DNA of 21,666 bases from a virus: IMG/VR virus record IMGVR_UViG_3300032050_000922, positions 1-21,666 of that record, one strand, 5' to 3'. Each line of letters starts with the position of its first letter. Position 1 is the first letter of the stretch. Made by a program: the position numbers and the translations under genes. The notes beneath the pieces are model-generated. The model did not search any database. It had not been told where the DNA came from and saw only the letters and a list, made by a program, of their open reading frames with translations. Shown here piece after piece: positions 12,297 to 18,017 of this stretch.

Positions 12297-12336
12297 CGCA
12301 GCAATGTCGCTGCAACAAACGCAGCAATGTCGCTGC
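12297..12336 (+). repeat. Tandem 17-bp repeats forming two leader hairpins
   Basis: CGCAGCAATGTCGCTGC occurs at 12297-12313 and again at 12320-12336. Each copy can form GCAGC/GCTGC with a 6-nt loop, in the leader of the DUF932 gene. The same stem sequence appears in the leader after P6. Confidence 0.7.
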
Positions 12337-12340
12337 CTCC

Positions 12341-12351
12341 TTCTGAAAGAA
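12341..12351 (+). promoter_or_regulatory. Shine-Dalgarno hairpin of the DUF932 gene
   Basis: TTCT-GAA-AGAA: compared with TTCCT-GAA-AGGAA elsewhere, one C and its partner G are both missing, so the stem is kept although the ribosome site becomes weaker. Confidence 0.45.
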
Positions 12352-12356
12352 ACATC

Positions 12357-13211
12357 ATGCGTCAATCCCTCATCTTCTCCCGTCGCACCGACAACGGCAT
12401 CATGTCTGCAAACGACATCATGTCCCGTGCTCCTGCCGTGTTCTCTGACACGAAGGCATCACGACTGACCGACCGTTACCAATCTCTGCGTACTAGCGAC
12501 CTGCTGCCTGTCATGGCAGACTACGGCTACTTCCCGACACAGGCTGCACAGAAGCGTGTGACGAAGGCATCGCCGGTTGCTGCCGAGCATAAGACACACA
12601 TGGTTGCGTTTGCCAAGCATGACGACAACGGCAACGGTAATGTGAGAGGCGAGATCATTGTGTACAACAGCCACGACGGCACCTCTGCAGTGCGGTTGTT
12701 TGCTGGTGCCTATCGCTTCATCTGCAGCAACGGCATCGTTGCTGGTGAAGGCATGCAACAGCGCATCCATCACACTGTCAAGTCGCTGGCAAACTTCGAG
12801 GAGTCGCTGCGTACCACCGTCAGCAATCTGCCGATGGTGCTGGCAGCGCTTGAGGCTGCACGTAACATCACCCTCGACGGACAACAGCGCTATGAGCTGG
12901 CGAAGCAAGCGGTGATGAAGCGTTGGGGCTTGTTCGACGACACCATCGTCGACGTTGACGGACGCCCCGTGAAGGGCAGCTATGCCACGACGAAGACCAT
13001 TGCTGATGCTCTCGGTGTACAGCGTAGTGAAGACGACTTGTCCGACGCCTTCACTGTGTGGAATCGCATTCAGGAGAATGTGTTGCGTGGCAACGTGATG
13101 ATCAAGTCCATCACCGACAACAACGTCGGCATGCGTAAGGCTCGACCCATCACCGCAGTGGCAGAGCATGTCCGTGTCAACACGGAGTTGTTCGACCTGC
13201 TGCCTGCATAA
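12357..13211 (+). CDS. DUF932 family protein, 284 aa
   Basis: The sequence fits the DUF932 / phage-plasmid-like (TIGR03299-type) pattern: RYQSLRTSDLLPVMADYGYF near 41-60, VAFAKHDDNGNG, GEIIVYNSHDGTSAVRLFAG, FICSNGIVAGEG and a helical second half ending NVGMRKARPITAVAEHVRVN. The family is widespread on phages and plasmids; its molecular role is not established. The ATG at 12357 is fixed by the AAGAAA site; an in-frame earlier start at 12258 lies in the promoter. Its length is within the usual range. A strong hairpin follows the stop. A 236-codon antisense frame over this gene is a shadow. Confidence 0.85.
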   Translation: MRQSLIFSRRTDNGIMSANDIMSRAPAVFSDTKASRLTDRYQSLRTSDLLPVMADYGYFPTQAAQKRVTKASPVAAEHKTHMVAFAKHDDNGNGNVRGEIIVYNSHDGTSAVRLFAGAYRFICSNGIVAGEGMQQRIHHTVKSLANFEESLRTTVSNLPMVLAALEAARNITLDGQQRYELAKQAVMKRWGLFDDTIVDVDGRPVKGSYATTKTIADALGVQRSEDDLSDAFTVWNRIQENVLRGNVMIKSITDNNVGMRKARPITAVAEHVRVNTELFDLLPA

Positions 13212-13238
13212 GGGCTGACGTCTTGTGACGTCATGCCC
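13212..13238 (+). repeat. Strong hairpin directly after the DUF932 stop
   Basis: GGGC-T-GACGTC-TTGT-GACGTC-AT-GCCC forms a 10-bp stem with a small bulge. There is no T run. The GTG of the small proline-rich frame lies in its loop. Confidence 0.6.
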
Positions 13239-13350
13239 TCAGCCTCCGAAGGTGTGGCCCTTCCCAACGTGGAAGGGTCTGCCTTACAAGCCTCCGAAGA
13301 AGCCTAAGCCTGAGCCGGTGTGGAAGACAACTCCCCCGGCTCCTTTTTGA
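13225..13350 (+). CDS. Possible proline-rich microprotein, 41 aa
   Basis: From GTG at 13225 the frame reads MTSCPQPPKVWPFPTWKGLP then YKPPKKPKPEPVWKTTPPAP and F. Proline is encoded by all four CCN codons, and tryptophan and lysine alternate, which looks like a real proline-rich peptide rather than a repeat artefact. AAGGG precedes the GTG by about 10 nt. Against it, the start is in a hairpin loop, and the end overlaps an intrinsic terminator. A competing 24-codon ATG frame at 13233 is less convincing. Confidence 0.4.
   Translation: MTSCPQPPKVWPFPTWKGLPYKPPKKPKPEPVWKTTPPAPF
13312..13348 (+). terminator. Intrinsic terminator ending the promoter-cassette region
   Basis: GAGCCGG (13312-13318) pairs with CCGGCTC (13336-13342) and is followed by CTTTTT. 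A further CCCTTCC/GGAAGGG hairpin lies at 13258-13277. The downstream genes have no promoter of the P1-P7 type, so read-through or antitermination would be needed. Confidence 0.55.
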
Positions 13351-13360
13351 AGGAACACAT

Positions 13361-13552
13361 ATGCAACACGTTTGGGTAGTGGAGTCTCTTGGTGACGACA
13401 CACCAACATTGTTATCGGTGCATACCGATAAAGAATCAGCCAATGCAGCCCGCGATGCTTACGTCAAGAGCTACAGATATGGCGGCATTCAATCCGATTA
13501 TTGGATTCACTCTATGAAACTCAACCCGTGTTTGGTTGAGGATGATATTTGA
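13361..13552 (+). CDS. Unknown 63-aa protein
   Basis: The product MQHVWVVESLGDDTPTLLSV continues with HTDKESANAARDAYVKSYRY and ends CLVEDDI. The beginning resembles small phage proteins that start with a short strand pair and a helix. AAGGA lies 7 nt before the ATG, directly after the terminator. It is the first gene of the long coupled operon. No known function. Confidence 0.7.
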   Translation: MQHVWVVESLGDDTPTLLSVHTDKESANAARDAYVKSYRYGGIQSDYWIHSMKLNPCLVEDDI

Positions 13553-13569
13553 AAACGAAAGGACATCAC

Positions 13570-13836
13570 ATGAAAACCTTCACCGTCATCATCTACAGCG
13601 ATCCCGGTCATGCTTGGGCTAAATGTCGTAGAGAGGTATTGAGCAACCTCGGCATTGCTAACAAGGTGTCAGCGTATTCCTATCAGCGTGGAGACTACGT
13701 CTACCTTGAAGAGGATTGCGACTACCCTCTGCTGGTGGATGCGTTGCGTCAGCGTAACACCCGCGTCAAATGCGTAGAGCGTAGTGCCAACAACAGCAGC
13801 CGCATCCGTGGCTATGAACGCTACGTGAATGTCTGA
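13570..13836 (+). CDS. Unknown 88-aa protein
   Basis: The chosen start MKTFTVIIYSDPGHAWAKCR has GAAAGGA 7 nt upstream. An in-frame TTG at 13549 is less likely. The sequence contains GIANKVSAYSYQRGDYVYLE, EEDCDYPLLVDALRQRN and RIRGYERYVNV. The pattern of a strand, SDPGHAWAK, YQ/S-x-R-G-D-xx-YLEED-CD is one I recall from small phage proteins in several hosts without a known function. Its end overlaps the next microprotein by 8 nt. Confidence 0.75.
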   Translation: MKTFTVIIYSDPGHAWAKCRREVLSNLGIANKVSAYSYQRGDYVYLEEDCDYPLLVDALRQRNTRVKCVERSANNSSRIRGYERYVNV

Positions 13837-13903
13837 CGACGACAGCATATTCTGGGCAGCAGCTATATTGGCGCTGCCCTTCTTCCTTCAATTCATTGTG
13901 TGA
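13829..13903 (+). CDS. 24-aa membrane peptide with an acidic start
   Basis: The peptide MSDDDSIFWAAAILALPFFL plus QFIV has an acidic N-terminus and one hydrophobic helix, and overlaps the preceding gene by 8 nt, a typical coupled start. No strong ribosome site is visible. It has the same length as the membrane peptide at 10971 but a different sequence. It may be a small membrane-acting protein; function unknown. Confidence 0.5.
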   Translation: MSDDDSIFWAAAILALPFFLQFIV

Positions 13904-13907
13904 ACAA

Positions 13908-14051
13908 ATGAACATCGAACAAACCCTGTTGGAAATACGTAGCCGTAATGAAGAACGTCTGCGTGATGCCATCGCTAGGATGGGTACAAAATATCTTCTG
14001 CATCCTGCTAACAGGGTGAAGAAGCTTTCGAAGAAAGGAAAACGCAAGTGA
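13908..14051 (+). CDS. Basic helical protein, 47 aa
   Basis: The product MNIEQTLLEIRSRNEERLRD, AIARMGTKYLLHPANRVKKL, SKKGKRK is a long amphipathic helix followed by a strongly basic tail. The start is 4 nt after the previous stop and the TGA overlaps the GTG of the next gene (GTGA). The AAAGGAAAA inside its Lys codons serves the next gene as ribosome site. The shape suggests a nucleic-acid-binding small protein; no family recognised. Confidence 0.65.
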   Translation: MNIEQTLLEIRSRNEERLRDAIARMGTKYLLHPANRVKKLSKKGKRK

Positions 14052-14257
14052 TAAGCGAAGTCGATCTGCGTGATTGGGAACAGCTTGATACAGTGCCGCT
14101 GTATTCTGTGCCGCGTAACACCTACATCAAATTGGGTGACGACTACTTCTTCTTCGATCACATCGATGGCATGTATTCATTCTGTCTCGACATGAATAAT
14201 ATGGTCTATCACATCATGGCAACAACCCCTGTCATTCCTCTGAGGAAACCTGCATGA
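14048..14257 (+). CDS. Unknown 69-aa protein, GTG start
   Basis: Translation begins at GTG 14048, overlapping the previous TGA, with AAAGGAAAA well placed upstream. The protein MISEVDLRDWEQLDTVPLYS contains NTYIKLGDDYFFFDHIDGMY and ends VIPLRKPA. It looks like a small beta-rich fold with many aromatic residues. The stop overlaps the ATG of the ADP-ribosylglycohydrolase-like gene, so the two may be produced together. No family recognised. Confidence 0.7.
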   Translation: MISEVDLRDWEQLDTVPLYSVPRNTYIKLGDDYFFFDHIDGMYSFCLDMNNMVYHIMATTPVIPLRKPA

Positions 14258-15081
14258 AACGTGAACAAGTTGTCGGTATGTTCGTCGGCGTATTCCTTGG
14301 CGATATGCTGGGTGCGCCATACGAGTTTCAAGATGAGATGGACGTTGACGACGTTGTTCTCAAGACAGGCGGCGCTCACAAGGTGTCGTTGGGCGAATAC
14401 ACCGACGACGGAGCGCTGACGTTAGCTCTTGCAGAGAGCTACATTGCCCGTGGCTGCTTCGATGCACACGATGCCAGCAATCGGTTTAAGCAATGGAAGA
14501 CCACTGGCAAGTATGGCACACGTGGCTATGCCTTCGACATTGGACGCACCACTGCAGCAGCCATCGACAGGATGCCTTCTGTTGTGTACGCTGCAGATGG
14601 TGGAGACATGGACAGTGGCAACGGTAGCATGATGCGTATTGCTGCCTGCATTGCTGCCAACCACAACAACCCAATGAAGGCATTAGCAGATAGTATAGCT
14701 GCCAGCCTGATGACGCATGGCAACAGCGACATCCTCGCCTATACCACAGCATATGTCGATGAGATATTTAATGGAGCAATGTCGCGATATAAGTCGCTGA
14801 AGTCTCATCCAAATAAATATGCCCATGCCAGAGGCACGGTGATGTATGCATACAACGCTGCTCGACATGCCCTGCATCATGGTGGCAGAGATGGTGGCGC
14901 TGTGCTGCGTCATGCCATATCATATGGACACGACACCGACACCAACGCTGCCATTGCTGGTGCTTGGGTAGGTGCGAAGTATGGCATCGATTGCTTCCCA
15001 CAGGAATATATCGATGTGCTGCAGAATAAGCAACGCATCTTCGATGTGGCAAATAAGTTGTTTGAGATGGGAGAGATGTGA
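14254..15081 (+). CDS. ADP-ribosylglycohydrolase family (DraG/ARH-type) protein, 275 aa
   Basis: The ARH fold signatures are in order: GVFLGDMLGAPYEF (12-25), the metal-binding EYTDDGALTLALAES (T50, D51, D52), SGNGSMMR (121-128), MTHGNSD (H155) and the second metal site GHDTDTNAAIAGAWVGAKYG (D227, D229, T230). Such enzymes use two magnesium ions to remove ADP-ribose from proteins, DNA or small molecules. The usual S/T after TDD is a Gly here (TDDGA), which may alter substrate choice or activity. The start overlaps the previous stop (ATGA) with GAGGAAA upstream. In a phage it may reverse host or phage ADP-ribosylation, including a defence based on ADP-ribosylation; that role is inference. Confidence 0.88.
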   Translation: MKREQVVGMFVGVFLGDMLGAPYEFQDEMDVDDVVLKTGGAHKVSLGEYTDDGALTLALAESYIARGCFDAHDASNRFKQWKTTGKYGTRGYAFDIGRTTAAAIDRMPSVVYAADGGDMDSGNGSMMRIAACIAANHNNPMKALADSIAASLMTHGNSDILAYTTAYVDEIFNGAMSRYKSLKSHPNKYAHARGTVMYAYNAARHALHHGGRDGGAVLRHAISYGHDTDTNAAIAGAWVGAKYGIDCFPQEYIDVLQNKQRIFDVANKLFEMGEM

Positions 15082-15446
15082 TGACCGACCTTCGCAGAAT
15101 GCGTGAAGCCGACTACCATCCCGACCGCTGGATGATATTGAAGATATTTGAACGTGAGTCTGCAAAGACTCACTATCGCGTCTTTGCTACATGGGGTGGC
15201 AGCTATCTCGGTGGTCAATCATGGCAGATGAACAGTGGCATCGTCTCAGTTGATGAGGATGATGCATATTTCTATTTCAATGGTTCTTCTGGTAGCGTCT
15301 ATGCCTGCCACAAGAGTGATGGTGCATATGGTGCATTCTCCTTTGGACTATCGCAGCTTCATTACATGATGGAGCAGGCAAGAGGCATGATAGAAGTGAT
15401 TGAAATGCCTGAACATACAAACTGGAAAGGACTAAAATATGACTGA
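15081..15446 (+). CDS. Unknown 121-aa protein
   Basis: The ATG at 15081 shares one base with the previous TGA; a GTG at 15078 is an alternative. The sequence MTDLRRMREADYHPDRWMIL has WGGSYLGGQSWQMNSGIVSV, FYFNGSSGSVYACHKSDGAY and LHYMMEQARGMIEVIEMPE. The W/Y/G-rich middle resembles small phage proteins with the WxGGYLxGDSWRxNSGI pattern that I recall without function. Probably soluble, alpha/beta. It overlaps the next gene by 8 nt. Confidence 0.75.
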   Translation: MTDLRRMREADYHPDRWMILKIFERESAKTHYRVFATWGGSYLGGQSWQMNSGIVSVDEDDAYFYFNGSSGSVYACHKSDGAYGAFSFGLSQLHYMMEQARGMIEVIEMPEHTNWKGLKYD

Positions 15447-15633
15447 AACAATGGATTATTTAGCTAGCGACTTCGCACGTTGTGCCAGCAACCCGTTGCA
15501 TGTTGAATGCAGCACATGCCTGCGTAACGTCAACATCAGTCCTGTCAAGCCTGACACGCGGCAGGTATGGATAGGATTTTGGGTGCTTGATACACCCTGT
15601 GCTTCACGTGTACCAATGGAGACATCGAAATGA
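15439..15633 (+). CDS. Cysteine-containing 64-aa protein
   Basis: The protein MTETMDYLASDFARCASNPL includes HVECSTCLRNVNISPV and DTPCASRVPM. The grouping C15, C24, C27 with a later C53 suggests a small zinc finger, and the HVECSTCLRNVNI stretch is reminiscent of short phage zinc-ribbon proteins. AAAGGA lies 8 nt before the ATG. The stop overlaps the next ATG (ATGA). Function unknown. Confidence 0.65.
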   Translation: MTETMDYLASDFARCASNPLHVECSTCLRNVNISPVKPDTRQVWIGFWVLDTPCASRVPMETSK

Positions 15634-15785
15634 AAATGTGTAACGGCACCTGTCAGCAGGGACGCAAAGAATGCAATTGCAACTACGACGAAGTCGATGA
15701 AATATATGTTGCATTCATCAAGAGGATAGTGCTTGTCACCATCATCTTCGTTTGCTTGATTGGCTATTTGATGGTGGCAGCATGA
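15630..15785 (+). CDS. Cys-rich single-pass membrane protein, 51 aa
   Basis: The product MKMCNGTCQQGRKECNCNYD has four cysteines (C4, C8, C15, C17) in the N-terminal part, then an acidic linker and a C-terminal membrane helix (RIVLVTIIFVCLIGYLMV). Both ends overlap neighbours as ATGA, which supports real translation. It could expose a metal-binding head to the cytoplasm from the inner membrane. No homologous family recognised. Confidence 0.6.
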   Translation: MKMCNGTCQQGRKECNCNYDEVDEIYVAFIKRIVLVTIIFVCLIGYLMVAA

Positions 15786-16081
15786 GCGGTGGATATTTCA
15801 ACTACGATCAATATAAGATTGGATATATCGTCCACTCCATTGAGCAGCTTGTTATTAATAATGACAGCAAAGAGCTTAATGACTGGGGAAATGCCAAAGG
15901 CAGAGGCTATTCCAAAGACACCATCGAAGCCTTCGAAGAAGCCATCTTCTTTCTACGCACTGCACAGATATATGCACATCGCATAGATTGGTTGGTGAGT
16001 GGAGATGATGGTGAAGAAAACTTTCACATCCGTCTCAACAAAGAACTGGAAGAGGAACAGCATGATAAAGCTGAAACGTAA
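15782..16081 (+). CDS. Conserved phage protein with IYAHRIDWL...SGDDGEENFHIRL, 99 aa
   Basis: The start at 15782 (MSGGYFNYDQYKIGYIVHSI) overlaps the previous stop as ATGA; an earlier in-frame TTG at 15752 is less likely. The protein has an acidic, helical composition with AFEEAIFFLRTAQIYAHRID and WLVSGDDGEENFHIRLNKEL. I recognise this pattern as a widely distributed phage family of about 100 aa that I cannot assign a function to. The 3' end overlaps the next gene by 20 nt. Confidence 0.75.
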   Translation: MSGGYFNYDQYKIGYIVHSIEQLVINNDSKELNDWGNAKGRGYSKDTIEAFEEAIFFLRTAQIYAHRIDWLVSGDDGEENFHIRLNKELEEEQHDKAET

Positions 16082-16325
16082 CGAACGTGTCGTTGCTGTC
16101 ATTCCGGAAATAATTACTGGTGCAGGCTATCGCAACAGTCCTCTGTGGGTCTACATTGTTGACAACATTGCTGGGACATACAGAGAAGAATGTTTACAGC
16201 CTGAAGACCAGAACGCTAGAATGCGTGTGTTGTTTTCAACACTTGAAACAGCGCATGAGACGATGAAGGCTCTGGTGATGGTGAACAATGTTGTTCGTGA
16301 AGACATTCAACCACATGGGTATTGA
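16062..16325 (+). CDS. Unknown 87-aa protein
   Basis: The ATG at 16062 (MIKLKRNERVVAVIPEIITG) has GAGGAA upstream inside the previous gene and is preferred to an in-frame start at 15999, which lies deep in that gene. The sequence is alpha/beta with SPLWVYIVDNIAGTYREECL and a helical end, HETMKALVMVNNVVREDI. It overlaps its upstream neighbour by 20 nt. No family recognised. Confidence 0.65.
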   Translation: MIKLKRNERVVAVIPEIITGAGYRNSPLWVYIVDNIAGTYREECLQPEDQNARMRVLFSTLETAHETMKALVMVNNVVREDIQPHGY

Positions 16326-16327
16326 CT

Positions 16328-16504
16328 ATGATCGATGACAAGTTTCAACAACTCTGCAATACCTTTGGCTTCGCCCCGTCACGGGCACTGCGGGAGTTGA
16401 TTGATTGCGTGAGAACGCAGGAGATTGAGGCGTGTGTGCGTCTGGCCGAGGAGACGAAGGCTCCGTTTACAGCGGATGTAATTAGGGCAAGGAGTAACAC
16501 ATGA
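16328..16504 (+). CDS. Helical 58-aa protein, start of the GC-richer block
   Basis: The product MIDDKFQQLCNTFGFAPSRA continues LRELIDCVRTQEIEACVRLA, EETKAPFTADVIRARSNT. It is helical and resembles short segments at the N-terminus of several Burkholderiales phage proteins, as I recall them. The ATG comes 2 nt after the previous stop. From about 16370 onward, GC content and codon choice shift visibly from the neighbouring genes. No function known. Confidence 0.6.
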   Translation: MIDDKFQQLCNTFGFAPSRALRELIDCVRTQEIEACVRLAEETKAPFTADVIRARSNT

Positions 16505-16782
16505 CACAACCCGAAGCCCTGCGGCTGGCTGATGAGTGCGACGAAGGCATGGTTGATTTTCCAGATGTCGCTGCCGAACTGCGCCGCCTTCATGCTGAAC
16601 TGGAGCGGTGCAAACAAGTGTGCTCTGCCACTTCTGAGAGTTGGCGGGCAGATGCTGAATCGTGGAATGCCCAGCGTGATGCGCTGCTGGAGGCGTTGAA
16701 GAACATTGAACACAGAACCAACGATCCCGTGACTGTTGCAATGGCGCAGGTGGCTATTGCCAAAGCAGAGGAGAACACATGA
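16501..16782 (+). CDS. Coiled-coil protein with LERCKQVC module, 93 aa
   Basis: The protein MTQPEALRLADECDEGMVDF is a largely helical, coiled-coil-like protein with AAELRRLHAELERCKQVCSA and SESWRADAESWNAQRDALLE. The LExELxRCKQVCxAT module recurs in the 149-aa protein 750 bp downstream, with 15 identical bases. Both ends overlap neighbours as ATGA. I remember this LADE...ELRRLHAEL type in many Burkholderiales phages without a function. Confidence 0.65.
   Translation: MTQPEALRLADECDEGMVDFPDVAAELRRLHAELERCKQVCSATSESWRADAESWNAQRDALLEALKNIEHRTNDPVTVAMAQVAIAKAEENT
16609..16623 (+). repeat. 15-bp repeat TGCAAACAAGTGTGC, copy 1
   Basis: It is identical to 17338-17352 and encodes the same CKQVC residues in both genes, marking a shared coding module. 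Confidence 0.7.
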
Positions 16783-16874
16783 CCCGCATCCATTACTGGT
16801 GCCCGGTGTACCGGGCGTATGTCTATGCCTTGGTGCCGACCGAGGTTGCTTTCAAACTGATGGGGTGGGTATGA
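16779..16874 (+). CDS. 31-aa protein MTRIHYWCPVYRAY...
   Basis: The small frame MTRIHYWCPVYRAYVYALVP TEVA FKLMGWV is flanked by ATGA overlaps on both sides, which is the main evidence for translation. It is rich in aromatic and hydrophobic residues. No family recognised. Confidence 0.45.
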   Translation: MTRIHYWCPVYRAYVYALVPTEVAFKLMGWV

Positions 16875-17257
16875 CCACCCTGCGAACCGCCGCCCAGCAG
16901 GCGCTGGAGGCGTTGGAAGAAAGCCTGTACGCAACCACAGACAAATCGCAATTCCTTGCATTTGAAGCCATCACCGCCCTCCGCGCCGCGCTGGCAGAGC
17001 CGGTGCAGGAGCCGGTGCAGGAGCCTGACCTTTCCCGCTGCCCCCAATGCGGAGGCCCTGCCGACAACGGCCACGACCGAAGCATTCCACCATCACCGTA
17101 CTTCTGTACCAAGTGCATGGCAGAGCCAGTTCCCGTGGCGTGGATGCACGTACCGTACCCCGGAAACGCAATTAGCCCGATGCTCAGCCTGAGCAAGCAC
17201 CGAGAGCCAAGCATATACGCAGCGTCGGTGCCGTTGTATATCAAGGAGCAGCTATGA
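16871..17257 (+). CDS. Zinc-ribbon accessory protein, 128 aa
   Basis: An N-terminal helix (MTTLRTAAQQALEALEESLY) leads to an in-frame EPVQ repeat, a CxxC...CxxC zinc ribbon (CPQCGGPA and FCTKCMAEP) and a C-terminal EPVPVAWMHVPYPGN...PLY module. The zinc ribbon resembles that of Lar-type restriction-alleviation proteins, but the match is only to the metal site. The EPVAW...PLY module recurs in the next gene. Both ends are ATGA overlaps. Its GC-rich codons differ from the surrounding operon. Confidence 0.65.
   Translation: MTTLRTAAQQALEALEESLYATTDKSQFLAFEAITALRAALAEPVQEPVQEPDLSRCPQCGGPADNGHDRSIPPSPYFCTKCMAEPVPVAWMHVPYPGNAISPMLSLSKHREPSIYAASVPLYIKEQL
16985..17003 (+). repeat. 19-bp repeat GCCGCGCTGGCAGAGCCGG, copy 1
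   Basis: Identical to 17383-17401 in the following gene; both encode AALAEP in the coding frame. Confidence 0.75.
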
Positions 17258-17703
17258 AGGACTTAGCCGACGACCTTGCACTAAACGTGCGTAACGCCAT
17301 TGCGTACATCAAGGAACTAGAGGCAGAGCTTGCAAGATGCAAACAAGTGTGCGCTGCTACCGCCGAGGCATGGCGCGAGGAGGCCGCGCTGGCAGAGCCG
17401 GATGTTCCCGCAACCAACTTCGGGAACATGGAGCCGGTGGCGTGGCTGTGGCAGCACAGAGAGACAGGCCGCACCCGTGTGCTTATGCCCGATGAGCGCA
17501 CCGCGACTGATGTTGCAGCCGCATGGGATGTGGTCGGCCCGTTGTATCTTGCCCCGCCCCAGCGCAAGCCCATGAATGAATTTGATGCTTTGCGCCTTGT
17601 TACGGAATCAATAGGTCGCCTGCAATCCGCAGGCCCGGTGGAAGGGTTGATAGGAATAATTCGCGCCATCGAGCGGGCGCATGGGATTGGAAAACATCGA
17701 TGA
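17254..17703 (+). CDS. Modular accessory protein, 149 aa
   Basis: It begins MKDLADDLALNVRNAIAYIK and has the LEAELARCKQVCAATAEAWR module of the 93-aa protein, then AALAEPD and MEPVAWLWQHRETGRTRVL...VVGPLYLAPPQ, the module shared with the zinc-ribbon protein. The end is a short helix, RLVTESIGRLQSAGPVEGLI. It looks assembled from pieces of the two preceding genes. Starts and ends as ATGA overlaps. No function known. Confidence 0.65.
   Translation: MKDLADDLALNVRNAIAYIKELEAELARCKQVCAATAEAWREEAALAEPDVPATNFGNMEPVAWLWQHRETGRTRVLMPDERTATDVAAAWDVVGPLYLAPPQRKPMNEFDALRLVTESIGRLQSAGPVEGLIGIIRAIERAHGIGKHR
17338..17352 (+). repeat. 15-bp repeat TGCAAACAAGTGTGC, copy 2
   Basis: Second copy of the CKQVC-coding repeat (first at 16609-16623). 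Confidence 0.7.
17383..17401 (+). repeat. 19-bp repeat GCCGCGCTGGCAGAGCCGG, copy 2
   Basis: Second copy of the AALAEP-coding repeat (first at 16985-17003). Confidence 0.75.
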
Positions 17704-18017
17704 CCTGCCGCTACCCATATTGCGATGCTGGAGAAATGGGAGCATTCTGCAAAGATGAATGCCAATCATGTCCACACGGTGTAGACGATGGCAATTGCAA
17801 AGAATGCTATGAACAAAACACTCGCGAAGTATGCAAACATTTCAATCCAGTAGACCAGCCTTGCGACAAATGCAAAGTCGAAAACGCCGCATCCAAAGAA
17901 CGTCAATTCATCATCAATTTTCTGGAGAGTATGCATGAGCGCTGTCTTGGAACACACAACTACTACCTCCACGCAGCCCATTGCATCCGCAACCTGCCTT
18001 CCACTAAATCTACGTAG
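17700..18017 (+). CDS. Cysteine-rich zinc-binding type protein, 105 aa
   Basis: The N-terminal 60 residues hold ten cysteines: MTCRYPYCDAGEMGAFCKDE, CQSCPHGVDDGNCKECYEQN, EVCKHFNPVDQPCDKC. A second helical part has KERQFIINFLESMHERCLG. Multiple zinc sites are likely. The start overlaps the previous stop as ATGA and the 3' end overlaps the integrase start by 83 nt, with GGAG inside this gene as the integrase ribosome site. Base composition returns to that of the rest of the phage here. Function unknown. Confidence 0.65.
   Translation: MTCRYPYCDAGEMGAFCKDECQSCPHGVDDGNCKECYEQNTREVCKHFNPVDQPCDKCKVENAASKERQFIINFLESMHERCLGTHNYYLHAAHCIRNLPSTKST

Noticed and set aside
12459-13169. A 236-codon minus-strand frame
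   Set aside because: It lies entirely antisense to the well-supported DUF932 gene, lacks protein-like motifs and has no ribosome site in context.
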